From JAOPZW01 sp963835295 (GTDB taxonomy: Bacteria > Actinomycetota > Thermoleophilia > Solirubrobacterales > Solirubrobacteraceae), in NCBI GenBank assembly GCA_963835295.1, contig CAWIEX010000002.1:310001-374000 (forward strand): a DNA stretch of 64,000 nt, written 5' to 3'. The number at the start of each line of letters is the position of its first letter. The first letter of the stretch is position 1. The notes under the pieces are model-generated. The model did no database searches and had not been told where the DNA came from. It worked only from the letters and a program-made list of their open reading frames with translations. A program made the position numbers and the translations under genes. Of the stretch, positions 48,343-57,351 are shown in pieces.

Positions 48343-49989
48343 CTACCGGATCGCGGACCCGCGTGGGACCGTCCGGCCCAGCTTCGCCTTCGCGTTCTTG
48401 GGGGCCGCGTTGTCGCCGGCCCAGATCACCGACTTGTCGAACGCCATCCGTACCGTCGTGTCGGCGAACGCCTTCGACACGAACGTCATGACGTTCTTGT
48501 CGTTGTTGTCCAGGTTGTCGCACCACCGGAACGGGTTGTCGACGCATCCGCCGTCGAAACTCGGGATGTTGCCCTCGAAGTTCCCGGTGTAGCCGCCGAA
48601 CATATTGACCTCGTCCTGGCTCTTGCAGCAGTCCTGGCCGGTCAGCACACCGCTCGCGGGAACCCCGGCCATGTTGAAGCTGAAGGCGTCGGTACCCACG
48701 GGCGAGAACGTCTCGTGCTGCTTGCCGATCGAGTCGAAGTAGTTGATCAACTGGTCACGAGCGACGAGGGAGGGCGCATAGACCTGCGGGGGGAACTGCG
48801 TTGACACCGTCCGCCCGAACAGGTCGACGCCCGCCGGGTCGAGGACGCCGATGATGTAGTTCGGCGTCGCCGTGACGTCCGCATCGAGGTCGTAGCGGAT
48901 GCGGCCGAGCTCGCTCGGGCTCAGGTTGTCGACGTAGTAGTGCGAGCCCAAGAGGCCCAGCTCCTCGCCGCCGAACCAGATGAAGCGCAGCTTGTTGCGC
49001 GGGTGGACCTTCTTCATGTTCTGGGCGATGTCGAGGATCGTCGCCGAGCCCGACGCGTTGTCGAGCATCCCCGCGCCGTAGATGGCGTCGAGATGCGCGT
49101 CGACGACCAGCACGTGGTTCGGGTCGCCGCCCTTGGACTCCGCGATGACGTTGTAGTCATCGCGATTCGGGTCATGGATGCCCTGGAAGTCGAGGGACAT
49201 GTGCGGGAGCGCCGTCGAGTTCGCCACGGCCTGCTGGTACTGGTTGTAGAGGTCGTTGCCGATGTCGAAGGACGTGAAGGCCACCGGGATGGTCGGGACG
49301 CCCGTCAGGCTTCCCGAGAACACGGAGGTGCGCTCCGGGGTGTTGCCCTCGTTGAAGATGATCACCCCCGACGCGCCGGCATCTTGGGCGTTCTGCACCT
49401 TCTGACTGAACGTGCAGGTGCCGCGCTGGATGAGCGCGATGCGTCCCGCCACGAAGTCGCTGAAGTCGGACGGATCGCAGCCGCTCGTAGAGCCCCCCGT
49501 CGGCGGGATGAGCGTATGTCCGACCGGCTGGAGATCGGCACTCGTGGTGCCCATGCTCAGCCCGGGATTGAACTCGGTGGTGAGTCCGTAGTCGTGAGGG
49601 GTCGGTGAGACCTCGCTCATCGTCGGAGTGGTCGTGAAGACGAAGTAGTCGAACTTGTACGTCTGGATCGTGACGTCGTAACCGGCCTTCCTCATCAGCC
49701 CGGCCACGTAGTCGACCGACGCCTTATAGCCAGGCTCGCCGGCGTTGCGCGAAGCGTGGCCGTCGGGCCCCGGGTTGGCGTCGGCGATCGCCTGGAACGC
49801 CTGCATGTGCCGCCACAGATCGTCGGTCTTGACGCACGCCACGAGCTTCTTCGGCGTGTCGTTCGGACGCGCGTTGCACGCGGCCGACGAAATTGCGCCG
49901 GCGCTTGCCGGCACGAGAAGCCCTGCGGCGACGAGGCAGAGCGAGACGAGCCACGACTTGGACAGTCGCAACCTCAGGTGGTGTGGCAT
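48343..49989 (-). CDS. Secreted M28 aminopeptidase with PA domain
   Basis: A 548-residue exported zinc peptidase. The signal peptide covers about residues 1-33 (LSKSWLVSLCLVAAGLLVPASAGA). A PA domain (FVAGRIALIQRGTCTFSQKVQNAQDAGA) is inserted near 170-260. The M28 catalytic part follows: VVDAHLDAIYGAGMLDNASGS (zinc His and Asp), WFGGEELGLLGS (general base Glu and zinc Glu) and a late zinc His. Several Cys near the C-terminus suggest disulfides. Codon use is less GC-extreme than in neighbours, perhaps a hint of transfer. ATG 49989 is preceded by GAGAGGGGTCTC, a good Shine-Dalgarno, unlike the leaderless genes around it. Confidence 0.92.
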   Translation of the reverse strand: MPHHLRLRLSKSWLVSLCLVAAGLLVPASAGAISSAACNARPNDTPKKLVACVKTDDLWRHMQAFQAIADANPGPDGHASRNAGEPGYKASVDYVAGLMRKAGYDVTIQTYKFDYFVFTTTPTMSEVSPTPHDYGLTTEFNPGLSMGTTSADLQPVGHTLIPPTGGSTSGCDPSDFSDFVAGRIALIQRGTCTFSQKVQNAQDAGASGVIIFNEGNTPERTSVFSGSLTGVPTIPVAFTSFDIGNDLYNQYQQAVANSTALPHMSLDFQGIHDPNRDDYNVIAESKGGDPNHVLVVDAHLDAIYGAGMLDNASGSATILDIAQNMKKVHPRNKLRFIWFGGEELGLLGSHYYVDNLSPSELGRIRYDLDADVTATPNYIIGVLDPAGVDLFGRTVSTQFPPQVYAPSLVARDQLINYFDSIGKQHETFSPVGTDAFSFNMAGVPASGVLTGQDCCKSQDEVNMFGGYTGNFEGNIPSFDGGCVDNPFRWCDNLDNNDKNVMTFVSKAFADTTVRMAFDKSVIWAGDNAAPKNAKAKLGRTVPRGSAIR

Positions 49990-50093
49990 GAGACCCCTCT
50001 CGTTGGAGCGGAACGCGGAGTCGGGCAACCAGACCGCTGTCCTGCCAGCCAACGGGGCGGCGCTCGTATAGCGCATCGCTCAATTCCCGAGCG

Positions 50094-50124
50094 AGGTGGA
50101 GTTGAAACTCCCGCAGCTCCACCT
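50094..50124. repeat. Nested inverted repeats upstream of the M28 peptidase gene
   Basis: AGGTGGAG (50094-50101) and CTCCACCT (50117-50124) are inverted. Overlapping them, GGAGTT (50098-50103) and AACTCC (50106-50111) form a second palindrome. They lie between the fpg stop and the peptidase start, possibly a fpg-side terminator or a peptidase operator. Confidence 0.4.
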
Positions 50125-50155
50125 TCGGGGCAGCCCGGCGACTACGGCGCTCGAG

Positions 50156-51007
50156 TCACTTCAACAGGCGCGAGAGGCGGCGGTCCTTGAGCACGCGGCC
50201 GCCGGTCTGGTCGTGCGGGCAGTAGCACATGACGTAGTCCTCGTAGTGCACGGCCTCGATCGTCGCGCCGCAGCGCGGGCACGGCTCGCCCTGGTGGCGA
50301 TGGACCTCGAGCGGCATCGGGAGCTTGTCGGGGATCGGCAGCGAGACGACGCGCTCGTAGTGCTCGATGGCGCCGTCGAGGCGCTCGACGCACGCCTCGC
50401 GCAGCGTCTCGGCTTCCTCCTCGGTGAGGTCGTCGGCGCGCTTGAAGGGCGAGAGCATGGCGGTCCACAGGATCTCGTCGACCCACGAGCGCCCGATGCC
50501 GGCGACGACGTGCTGGTCGCGCAGGACCCCGTGCAGCGGCCGCGCGCCCTGCGCGGCCAGCAGCTCGCGCAGCGGCGGCGGGTCGGGCCAGGCCTCCGGC
50601 CCGAGGGTCGCGAGCGCGTCGTCGTCCGCGACATCTGGCGCGCGCAGGACCTTGACCCACGCGCGCTGGCGCGTGCCGAACTCGCGCAGGCGCAGCTCGT
50701 TGCCGTCCGCGAGCCGGACGAGCAGGCGCGACGTGCGATCGCGCAGCGAGGCGCGCTTGTCGAACAGCTGCAGGCGCCCGGCCGACATGAGGTGCACGAG
50801 CAGGGCGAGGTCGTCGGCGAGGTCGACGACGATGTGCTTGCCGACGCGCCGCACGCCGGTGACGGCGGCGCCCTCGATCGCGTGCAGCGGCGGGTCGAAG
50901 GTCTTCAGCGCGTTGATGCCCGGCGCGAGCGCCGATTCCACGACGACACCACGCATCGCGGCATCCAGCCGGCGTGCGGTGATCTCGACCTCGGGCAACT
51001 CGGGCAC
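50156..51007 (-). CDS. mutM: Formamidopyrimidine-DNA glycosylase family (Fpg/Nei)
   Basis: A 283-residue DNA glycosylase/AP lyase. MPELPEVE gives the catalytic N-terminal Pro and Glu. VGKHIVVDL, HLMSAGRL and the helix-two-turn-helix (GIGRSWVDEILW) are typical. The C-terminal zinc finger is odd: CPRCG is normal, but the second pair reads CYCPHDQ where YCPxCQ is usual, so Asp (or the His) would replace the last Cys ligand. It excises oxidised purines. The GTG start is supported by TAGCAT six bases upstream. Nei-type activity cannot be excluded. Confidence 0.92.
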   Translation of the reverse strand: MPELPEVEITARRLDAAMRGVVVESALAPGINALKTFDPPLHAIEGAAVTGVRRVGKHIVVDLADDLALLVHLMSAGRLQLFDKRASLRDRTSRLLVRLADGNELRLREFGTRQRAWVKVLRAPDVADDDALATLGPEAWPDPPPLRELLAAQGARPLHGVLRDQHVVAGIGRSWVDEILWTAMLSPFKRADDLTEEEAETLREACVERLDGAIEHYERVVSLPIPDKLPMPLEVHRHQGEPCPRCGATIEAVHYEDYVMCYCPHDQTGGRVLKDRRLSRLLK

Positions 51008-51013
51008 ACCCTC

Positions 51014-51019
51014 ATGCTA
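51014..51019 (-). promoter_or_regulatory. Leaderless -10 box for the fpg-like gene
   Basis: TAGCAT with a six-base spacer (GAGGGT) to GTG 51007. Confidence 0.5.
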
Positions 51020-51047
51020 GTGGCGTCCCGCAGCGGCCCAGCGGGGC

Positions 51048-51629
51048 TCAGAGCACGCGCACGATGGTCTCGACGACCCGCGGGTCGAACTGCGCGCCCG
51101 CCCCGGCCCGCAGCCGGCGCAGGGCCTCGCCGCGCGGCAGCGGCTTGCGATACGCGCGCTCGCTGGTCATCGCGTCGAAGGCGTCGACCACGGTGACGAT
51201 CCGGGCGGTCAGCGGGATCTCGTCACCGGAGAGCCCGTCGGGGTAGCCCGAGCCGTCCCAGGCCTCGTGCGTGGCGCGCACCGCCGGCGCCAGGTGCTGC
51301 AGGCCCGCGATGCCCGCCAGCATCTCCTCGCCCTCGATCGTGTGCCGGCGCATGCGCTCGCGCTGGCCTTCGTCGAGCGGGCCGGGCCAGTCGAGGATGT
51401 GGCGGTCGACCGCGAGCTTGCCGACGTCGTGCAACACCGCGACGAGCTCGACCTCGGTCGCCTCGAGGGCGTCGAGCCGCAGGCTCTCGGCCACCAGCCG
51501 GGCGTGGGCCGCGAGGCGATGACTGTGCTCGGCCGTGGGCGCGTGATGCAGGCGCAGCTCGAGCGCCAGCGCCTGGACCGCCTGCGCCATCCATGGAGCC
51601 TCGGCCAGCATCGTCATCGTCCCTGCCAT
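51048..51629 (-). CDS. HD-GYP domain protein (cyclic-di-GMP phosphodiesterase-like)
   Basis: A 193-residue stand-alone HD-GYP domain. HDVGKLAV (His67-Asp68) and HEAWDGSGYPDGLSG (GYP at 128-130) are intact, followed by ARIVTVVDAFDAMTSERAYRK. These enzymes hydrolyse cyclic-di-GMP with a two- or three-metal centre. There is no sensor or receiver domain, so control must come from a partner or from expression. ATG 51629 is one of three close Met candidates (also 51617 and 51611). Confidence 0.88.
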   Translation of the reverse strand: MAGTMTMLAEAPWMAQAVQALALELRLHHAPTAEHSHRLAAHARLVAESLRLDALEATEVELVAVLHDVGKLAVDRHILDWPGPLDEGQRERMRRHTIEGEEMLAGIAGLQHLAPAVRATHEAWDGSGYPDGLSGDEIPLTARIVTVVDAFDAMTSERAYRKPLPRGEALRRLRAGAGAQFDPRVVETIVRVL

Positions 51630-51730
51630 GGGCCATGGGAGGATGACAGTTCCAAGCGGTGCTGCCGGAGACGCGCGACGAACGGCAGCCTGCGGCCGAC
51701 GAGCGGTGCAGGTCTCGTTGCGCGGCCGGG

Positions 51731-51736
51731 TAGCGT
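51731..51736 (+). promoter_or_regulatory. Leaderless -10 box for the NADH-oxidase-like gene
   Basis: TAGCGT with an eight-base spacer (CCTGTGGG) to ATG 51745. Confidence 0.5.
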
Positions 51737-51744
51737 CCTGTGGG

Positions 51745-53067
51745 ATGGCAGAGCGTCTGGCGATCGTGGGTGGCGACGCGGCGGGGATGAGCGCCGCGAG
51801 CGCCGCGCGGCGCAGGGAGCCCACCCTCGACGTGGTGGCGTTCGAGCGCGGGCCCTACACCTCCTTCTCTGCATGTGGGATCCCGTTCTACCTCGGCGGC
51901 CTCTTCGAGGACTCCGACCGGCTCGTCACGCGCTCTCCCGACGAGCATCGCGAGCGCGGGATCGAGGTCCACACGCGCACCACGGTCACGGAGATCGACC
52001 TCGACCGTCGCGTCCTCACCGTGCGCGACCAGAGCGGCGAGGAGCGCACCGAGGGCTTCGACCAGGTCGTCCTCGCGACCGGCGCCGAGGCGGTCGCGCC
52101 CGACGTGCCGGGCGCCGACGCGACGGAGCCGGCGCGCACCATCGAGGCCGCCGAGCGCTTCCGGTCCGCCCTGCAGCGAGGCGGCGACAGCGCGGTGGTG
52201 ATCGGCGCCGGCTACATCGGTCTCGAGATGGCCGAGGCGCTCGTGCAGCGCGGCCTGAGCGTGACGCTCGTCGAGCGCGCCGGGCAGGTGATGGCCACCC
52301 TCGACGAGGACATGGCCGCGCACGTGCAGGACGCGGCCGAAGGGGTCGGCATCGACGTCCGCCTCGGCGCCGAGCTGCAGGAGGTGACCGAGCACGCCGT
52401 ACGCGTCGACGGCGAGGAGCTGCCCGCCGACCACGTCGTCATGGCCACCGGCGTGCGTCCCGCGACGGGCCTCGCGCGCGACGCCGGACTCGAGCTCGGC
52501 GAGAGCGGCGCGCTGCGCGTCGACGACCACCAGCGCTGCCCGGGCCACGACGGTGTCTTCGCCGCCGGCGACTGCGTGGAGTCCTGGCACCGCGTGCTCG
52601 AGCGCCCGATGAACGTCCAGCTCGGGACCCATGCCAACAAGCAGGGGCGCATCGCCGGCGCCAACGCGACGGGCGCCGACCTCGCGTTCCCGGGCGTGAT
52701 CGGCACCGCCGCCTCGAAGATCTGCCGCTACGAGGTGGCGCGCACCGGCATCACCGAGCGCGAGGCGGCCGAGGCGGGCATCGACGTGCGCGCGGCGGTG
52801 GTCAAGGACCGCACCCGCGCCGGCTACTACCCGGGCAGCGGCCCGATCTGGGTCAAGCTCGTCGTCGCGCCCGACGGGCGCCTGCTCGGCGGGCAGATCG
52901 TCGGCACCGAGGGCGCGGCCAAGCGCATCGACGTCCTCGCCGCGTGCATCTGGACGGGGATGGCCGTGGACGAGCTCGAGCTGCTCGACCTCTCCTATGC
53001 CCCGCCGTACTCCGGCGTCTACGACCCGCTGCTCGTCGCGGCGCGGGCGGCGACGAAGGCCTTGTAG
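51745..53067 (+). CDS. FAD-dependent NADH oxidase / CoA-disulfide reductase family
   Basis: A 440-residue flavoprotein of the NOX/CoADR group. FAD binding is by IVGGDAAGMSAASAARR, with the redox Cys44 in FSACGIPFYLGG. NAD binding is by VVIGAGYIGLEMAEAL, FAD again by GVFAAGDCVE, and the C-terminal dimer domain is typical (YYPGSGPIWVKLV). With one active-site Cys it reduces CoA disulfide, O2 or a persulfide. There is no rhodanese domain. It ends one base before the convergent SixA-like gene. Confidence 0.9.
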   Translation: MAERLAIVGGDAAGMSAASAARRREPTLDVVAFERGPYTSFSACGIPFYLGGLFEDSDRLVTRSPDEHRERGIEVHTRTTVTEIDLDRRVLTVRDQSGEERTEGFDQVVLATGAEAVAPDVPGADATEPARTIEAAERFRSALQRGGDSAVVIGAGYIGLEMAEALVQRGLSVTLVERAGQVMATLDEDMAAHVQDAAEGVGIDVRLGAELQEVTEHAVRVDGEELPADHVVMATGVRPATGLARDAGLELGESGALRVDDHQRCPGHDGVFAAGDCVESWHRVLERPMNVQLGTHANKQGRIAGANATGADLAFPGVIGTAASKICRYEVARTGITEREAAEAGIDVRAAVVKDRTRAGYYPGSGPIWVKLVVAPDGRLLGGQIVGTEGAAKRIDVLAACIWTGMAVDELELLDLSYAPPYSGVYDPLLVAARAATKAL

Positions 53068-53547
53068 CTACGAGGCGCGCGCGCAGATCCGCTCGAGCTC
53101 GCGCGGGCGCAGCAGCACGATGAGCTCACCGCGAGTGCCATCGAGGCGCACCGCCGCGATGCCGCCCTTCTTGAGGTCGATCCGCCCTCCGGTGAGGTCG
53201 TGGACGACCTGCGAGAAGTCGGGCTCATGGCCGACGACGAGCAGGCGCTGGTCGGGGCCCGCGGCGCCCAGCAGCTCCAGCGCGTCGGCGACGTCGAAGC
53301 CGGCGAAGAGCGCCGCGTGGTCGATGGCCTCCACGCCGAGGGCCTCGCAGGCCAGCACCGCGGTGTCGCGCGCGCGGACCTTGGGGCTCGTGAAACAGAG
53401 GTGAACCTGGGCCTTGAGCGCGGCCAGGGCACAGCCCGCTATCCGCGACTGCTCGCGGCCGCGATCCGTGAGGCGGCGGTCGGCGTCGGGTCGCGCGTCG
53501 TGTGGCTCGGCCTCGCCGTGCCGCAGGAGCCAGAGCTGCTGGGCCAT
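53068..53547 (-). CDS. SixA-like phosphohistidine phosphatase
   Basis: A 159-residue histidine phosphatase with the catalytic LLRHGEA (His10 is phosphorylated) and distal VVGHEPDFS. The SixA-type length and DLKKGGIAAVRL segment fit. SixA removes phosphate from phosphohistidine proteins. TAGCCT lies nine bases before the ATG. It is tail to tail with the NADH-oxidase-like gene without any gap. Confidence 0.88.
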   Translation of the reverse strand: MAQQLWLLRHGEAEPHDARPDADRRLTDRGREQSRIAGCALAALKAQVHLCFTSPKVRARDTAVLACEALGVEAIDHAALFAGFDVADALELLGAAGPDQRLLVVGHEPDFSQVVHDLTGGRIDLKKGGIAAVRLDGTRGELIVLLRPRELERICARAS

Positions 53548-53556
53548 GCGCCGGGC

Positions 53557-53562
53557 AGGCTA
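53557..53562 (-). promoter_or_regulatory. Leaderless -10 box for the SixA-like gene
   Basis: TAGCCT with a nine-base spacer to ATG 53547. Confidence 0.5.
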
Positions 53563-53578
53563 CCCAGCGCGGCCCCTT

Positions 53579-55078
53579 TCATCGCTTGCGCTTGAGGCTC
53601 ACCCGCAGGGCGTCGCTCGTCCTCAGCGGGCCGGTCGGCGCGCCGTACGGGTCGGCGGGCTGCCAGCGGAAGCGGTAGTCGGCGGTCGCCTTGACCGTCT
53701 GGCGCAGGGTCCAGAAGCCGCTGCCGTTGGTCGACAGCACCTTCACCGTGGTCCAGCGCCGCCCGCCCGCCTTGCGCCGCTGCACGGTCACGCGATGCGT
53801 CACCCCGGGGCGGACCTGGCCCCACAGGCGAGCGCTGCGGCTGCCCGGGCGCTGGTCGATGAAGAACGGGTTGGCGAAGGTCTTCAACGCCGGCTTGGGC
53901 TTGTCGTTGACGAAGCGCAGGCCCGACTGCCAGCCGGCGTACGGATCGCCGCCGGTGCTGCGGCGCACCGGCTCGTCGCGCCACTCGTATTGCGTCAGCA
54001 GGCGGACGCGCGGGTCGCGATAGGCGAGGTAGGCGCCCTGCTGCAGGTAGCGCGACTGCTTGGCCAGCGAGACCCCGCGCGTGCGGTCGGGCGGGCGGGT
54101 CTGGTAGCCCCACTCGGTGAAGTACAGGGGGAACTTGCCGCGGCCGGCCTTCTTGAAGCCGCCCGTGCGCTGCGTGGCGTCGAGGGTGCGCTCGAGCCGC
54201 GGGACATCGCCGATCGAGGCGTTGTCGAGGACCGACTGCTGCTCGTTGGGCGCGAGCTTGGTGGCGTGCGGGTGGTAGGCCAGGCCGTCGGCGGTGAGCG
54301 CCTTGAACCCCGCGCACAGTCCGCTGCGATCGCGCTTGAGCGTGACCTTGACGCAGCCCATCGAGCGGATGAAGGCCAGCGGGCGCGTCCTGGCGTTCTG
54401 CTTGGTCGCGTTCTCGCCGTTGGGCGCCAAGGCCCCGAAGAGCACCGCCGAGGTGGGGTCGACGGTCTTGATGGCCGGGTAGGCCGCGCGGACGAGCCTG
54501 CGGTAGAGGTGCGGCGCGTGCGGCGTGCAGCGCTTGCCCTTGCATGTGTTCTGCGGCTGCAGCCACAGCGGCAGGTTGGGCTCGTTCCAGATGATCCAGC
54601 GATCGACCGCGGCGGCGTAGCGCAGCGCCGCGGCGCGCGCGAACTGGGCGAAGAGGTCCGGGCGCGGCTTGTAGCGGACGTTGTGGCGCCCGGGCACCTG
54701 CGAGGCCCACACGGCCCGGCCCGTGACGACGAGCATCGGGTGCAGCCCCGCCCCGCTGACCAGGTCGACCGCGCGGTCCACGCGCGACCAGTCGTAGCCG
54801 GGGCTGTTCGGATCGGCGGAGTCGAAGCCGGCCGGCGCCCTGACCTCGGAGTTCGCCGGGGCGATGGCCTGCCACTGGACGAAGATCCGCACATCGTCGA
54901 TCCCGGCCGCGGCCCACTGCGCCACCGTCGCGGCCGCCTTGGCGTCGCTGGGCTCGTAGAGCACCGCGGCGTCGTCGGCGATCCCGGTCTCCAGCGACGC
55001 CGAGGCGTGCGCGGCGACGGGCATCGCCAGCAGGATGACGGCGACGAGAGCCGTCAGGAGGCGCGGGAGTGAGGTCAT
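53579..55078 (-). CDS. Secreted clan-A glycoside hydrolase, paralogue 1
   Basis: A 499-residue exported protein. The signal peptide spans about 1-26 (LTALVAVILLAMPVAAHASA). The (beta/alpha)8 barrel has WIIWNEPNLPLWL with the acid/base Glu and LYFTEWGYQT with the nucleophile Glu, the clan GH-A pattern seen in GH5 and GH39 families. A C-terminal beta domain (RLWGQVRPGVTHRVTVQRR) also occurs in the paralogue at 57812. It probably cleaves a beta-linked extracellular polysaccharide. The exact family cannot be set by eye. It is downstream of paralogue 2 after 43 bases. Confidence 0.82.
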   Translation of the reverse strand: MTSLPRLLTALVAVILLAMPVAAHASASLETGIADDAAVLYEPSDAKAAATVAQWAAAGIDDVRIFVQWQAIAPANSEVRAPAGFDSADPNSPGYDWSRVDRAVDLVSGAGLHPMLVVTGRAVWASQVPGRHNVRYKPRPDLFAQFARAAALRYAAAVDRWIIWNEPNLPLWLQPQNTCKGKRCTPHAPHLYRRLVRAAYPAIKTVDPTSAVLFGALAPNGENATKQNARTRPLAFIRSMGCVKVTLKRDRSGLCAGFKALTADGLAYHPHATKLAPNEQQSVLDNASIGDVPRLERTLDATQRTGGFKKAGRGKFPLYFTEWGYQTRPPDRTRGVSLAKQSRYLQQGAYLAYRDPRVRLLTQYEWRDEPVRRSTGGDPYAGWQSGLRFVNDKPKPALKTFANPFFIDQRPGSRSARLWGQVRPGVTHRVTVQRRKAGGRRWTTVKVLSTNGSGFWTLRQTVKATADYRFRWQPADPYGAPTGPLRTSDALRVSLKRKR

Positions 55079-55121
55079 CTGGGTCCGAACGCGATAGGGG
55101 GACGAGGGTTGCGGTCCGTGC

Positions 55122-56222
55122 TCATCGCCCGCCCCCGCGCTCCAGCCGCCGCGCGACGAGGCGGAAGGCCGCGAGAGCCGGCTTGGACACGGGCCGCCCG
55201 GCGGGGTCGAGCCGCCGCAGGCCAGCGTAGTCGAACGAGTCGCGCCCGCCGATCGCCGGCGAGAGCCACGTGTACCAGTAGATGGCGGCGATGTGATCGG
55301 GGCGGCGGCGCGCGGCCAGGCCGACCAGGGCCTGGCCCAGGCGGGCGGCCTGCCCGGCCTCGCTCATCTCCCAGCCATAGTTGAAGGTCGAGTGCCCGAG
55401 GCCTGAGGACCACGATACCTCGGACAGTAGGAGCGGCTTGCTGCGATCGCCGTAGCGGCGCATCTGCGCGCGCACCAGCCGCACGATCTTCAGGACGTTG
55501 GCCACCCGCTTGCTGAACGGGTGCACCGCGGCGAGGTCGAAGAGCCGGCCGCCGCCGGCGCGATAGACGCGCCCCAGGTCGAGCCACGAGCGGTTGGTCA
55601 GCCCCGCGAGCACGACCTGGGCCGTCGGGTCGGCCGCCTTGACCGCCTTGCGCGCGACACGCAGCAGGCGCACGTAGCCCGGCGCCCAGTCCTTCTGCGC
55701 CCAGTACTTGCCGAGATCCGGCTCGTTCCAGATCTGCCAGCGCCGGATGGGTTGCGCCCGGAGCTCCGGGTGGGCCTGCCAGAAGACGCCCGCCGGCCCG
55801 TAGCGCCCGATGAGCGCGGTGAGGAAGGCGGCGTACTCGGCGGGGTCGCGCGGCGGCGAGCTCGGCACCGCGGGGTTGCGTGCCGCCCACCCCGGCGCCC
55901 CGAGCACGACGGGCAGCACGTCGATGCGCTGCTGCGCGGCCGCCGCGACGAAGGCGTCGAGGCCGGTGAAGTCCTGGGCGCCGCGCACCGGCTCGATCGT
56001 GCGCCAGTCGACGGCGATCCGGGTGCTGCCCACGCCGGAGGACTGCATGAGCGCCAGCTCGCCGCCCAGGTCGATGGTGGGCGCGAACAGCGGCCCGTCG
56101 GACATGACGCCGAAGAACGAGCGGGGCACCGCGGCGGCGGCCGGGCCGCAGAGGGTCAACGTCGCGACCGCGACGAGGGCGGCGAGCAGGGCGCGGGATC
56201 GGCGGTGGCGAGGTCTGGTCAA
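55122..56222 (-). CDS. Secreted clan-A glycoside hydrolase, paralogue 2 (TTG start)
   Basis: A 366-residue exported protein. It starts at TTG 56222, which overlaps the TGA of the membrane glycosyltransferase gene (TTGA); no ATG or GTG lies before the signal peptide (RALLAALVAVATLTLCGPAAAA). The barrel shows VDWRTIEPV, RWQIWNEPDLGKYW (acid/base Glu) and LLLSEVSWSSG (nucleophile Glu). It lacks the C-terminal beta domain of the other two paralogues. Co-translation with a membrane glycosyltransferase suggests a role in making or trimming the same extracellular polymer. Confidence 0.8.
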   Translation of the reverse strand: MTRPRHRRSRALLAALVAVATLTLCGPAAAAVPRSFFGVMSDGPLFAPTIDLGGELALMQSSGVGSTRIAVDWRTIEPVRGAQDFTGLDAFVAAAAQQRIDVLPVVLGAPGWAARNPAVPSSPPRDPAEYAAFLTALIGRYGPAGVFWQAHPELRAQPIRRWQIWNEPDLGKYWAQKDWAPGYVRLLRVARKAVKAADPTAQVVLAGLTNRSWLDLGRVYRAGGGRLFDLAAVHPFSKRVANVLKIVRLVRAQMRRYGDRSKPLLLSEVSWSSGLGHSTFNYGWEMSEAGQAARLGQALVGLAARRRPDHIAAIYWYTWLSPAIGGRDSFDYAGLRRLDPAGRPVSKPALAAFRLVARRLERGGGR

Positions 56223-57283
56223 CGCACGGGGTAGGGCGGCGGGCCGGTCTCGATGATGCCCGTCCGCACGCCGCTGTGCTGCATGTAGCCGGCGTACGCG
56301 ACGATCAGCACGGCGAACGCGGCGAGGGTGGCGAGACTCAGCCGCCGCTTGTCGCGCAGGACGAAGGCGCTCGCGGCGTAGAAGATCGGAGCGGCGAGCA
56401 GGATGATCCGCCCCCAGTCGAGCGCGAAGGTCATCGACACGACGCACAGCGCCACGAGGACCAGGCCGCGCTGGGCCAGGCGCATGTCGCGCAACGCCAG
56501 CGGGGCGATGAGCCACAGCGGCCCGTAGACCGTGAACATGCGCCGCAGCTCCGTGGCGATCTGCTCCAGGCCGTCGCGCAGCACGTCGAAGCGACCGCCG
56601 AGCACCGACCCCCCGTAGCCGGCCACCTGCTCGCGGCCGACGGTCGGGATGGCGAGGCGCAGCGCGAGGTAGATCGCGATCGCCGGCGCGGAGACGATCG
56701 CCACCCGCTTGAGCGCGTCGGCGTCGACAGGCTGCTCGGCCCAGAGGGCGTAGGCCAGCGGGATGAGGAACATGGCCGACTCGCGCGTCAGGGCGCCGAT
56801 GGCCAGCGTCACCGCGAGCGCCCGCGGGCGCTCGTCGATCATGAAGAGGACGGCGGCGACCATGACCGCGACGGTGGCGACGTCGACGTTGCGGCCCTGG
56901 CGCAGGCTGACGATCAGCAGCGGCGGGGAGAGCGCGAGGCACAGGGCCAGGCCGAGGGCCAGCGCCGGCGGCGCGCCGACGCGCTGCACCAGGACGTAGA
57001 GGAAGCCAGCCGAGATGCCGGTCGCCAGCCAGGCCAGGAGGCTGAACGAGAGCGTGTGCCCGAACGGCAGCACGTGGACGATCGTCGGCACCAACACCCG
57101 GTAGGCGAACGGGAAGGTGTGCGTCGCGAACGGGTCCTGCGCCATCCGCTCGTAGATGAGGTCATCCCCGCGCGGGGTCGGCTCGTCGCGCACCAGCGCA
57201 TCGAGGATCACGATCGCCGCGACGGCCAGCGCGGCGACCGCCACGGCTCCGTGCGAGCGGGAGATCCGGAGGGTCGCCGTCAC
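56219..57283 (-). CDS. Polytopic membrane glycosyltransferase-like protein
   Basis: A 354-residue protein with about nine TM helices. The first loop (DEPTPRGDDLIYERMAQDPFATHTFPFAYRVLVP) carries an acidic pair like the Asp motif of GT-C enzymes, and IGALTRESAMFLIPLAYALW is typical of GT87/DUF2029-like and related proteins. Such enzymes use polyprenyl-phosphate sugars on the outer face. GtrA, encoded divergently 68 bases away, is a flippase-type partner for that donor. The substrate is unknown. TAAGCT lies ten bases before GTG 57283. Confidence 0.75.
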   Translation of the reverse strand: MTATLRISRSHGAVAVAALAVAAIVILDALVRDEPTPRGDDLIYERMAQDPFATHTFPFAYRVLVPTIVHVLPFGHTLSFSLLAWLATGISAGFLYVLVQRVGAPPALALGLALCLALSPPLLIVSLRQGRNVDVATVAVMVAAVLFMIDERPRALAVTLAIGALTRESAMFLIPLAYALWAEQPVDADALKRVAIVSAPAIAIYLALRLAIPTVGREQVAGYGGSVLGGRFDVLRDGLEQIATELRRMFTVYGPLWLIAPLALRDMRLAQRGLVLVALCVVSMTFALDWGRIILLAAPIFYAASAFVLRDKRRLSLATLAAFAVLIVAYAGYMQHSGVRTGIIETGPPPYPVR

Positions 57284-57293
57284 GCGGTCGCGC

Positions 57294-57299
57294 AGCTTA
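57294..57299 (-). promoter_or_regulatory. Leaderless -10 like box for the membrane glycosyltransferase
   Basis: TAAGCT with a ten-base spacer to GTG 57283. The same hexamer stands before the flippase-like gene at 44796. Confidence 0.4.
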
Positions 57300-57338
57300 G
57301 CGGCGCGCCGTGGGCGACGGGGGCCGGGGCGAGGCTCC

Positions 57339-57344
57339 TATCAT
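57339..57344 (+). promoter_or_regulatory. Leaderless -10 box for gtrA-like gene
   Basis: TATCAT with a seven-base spacer to GTG 57352. Confidence 0.5.
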
Positions 57345-57351
57345 CGGGCCG

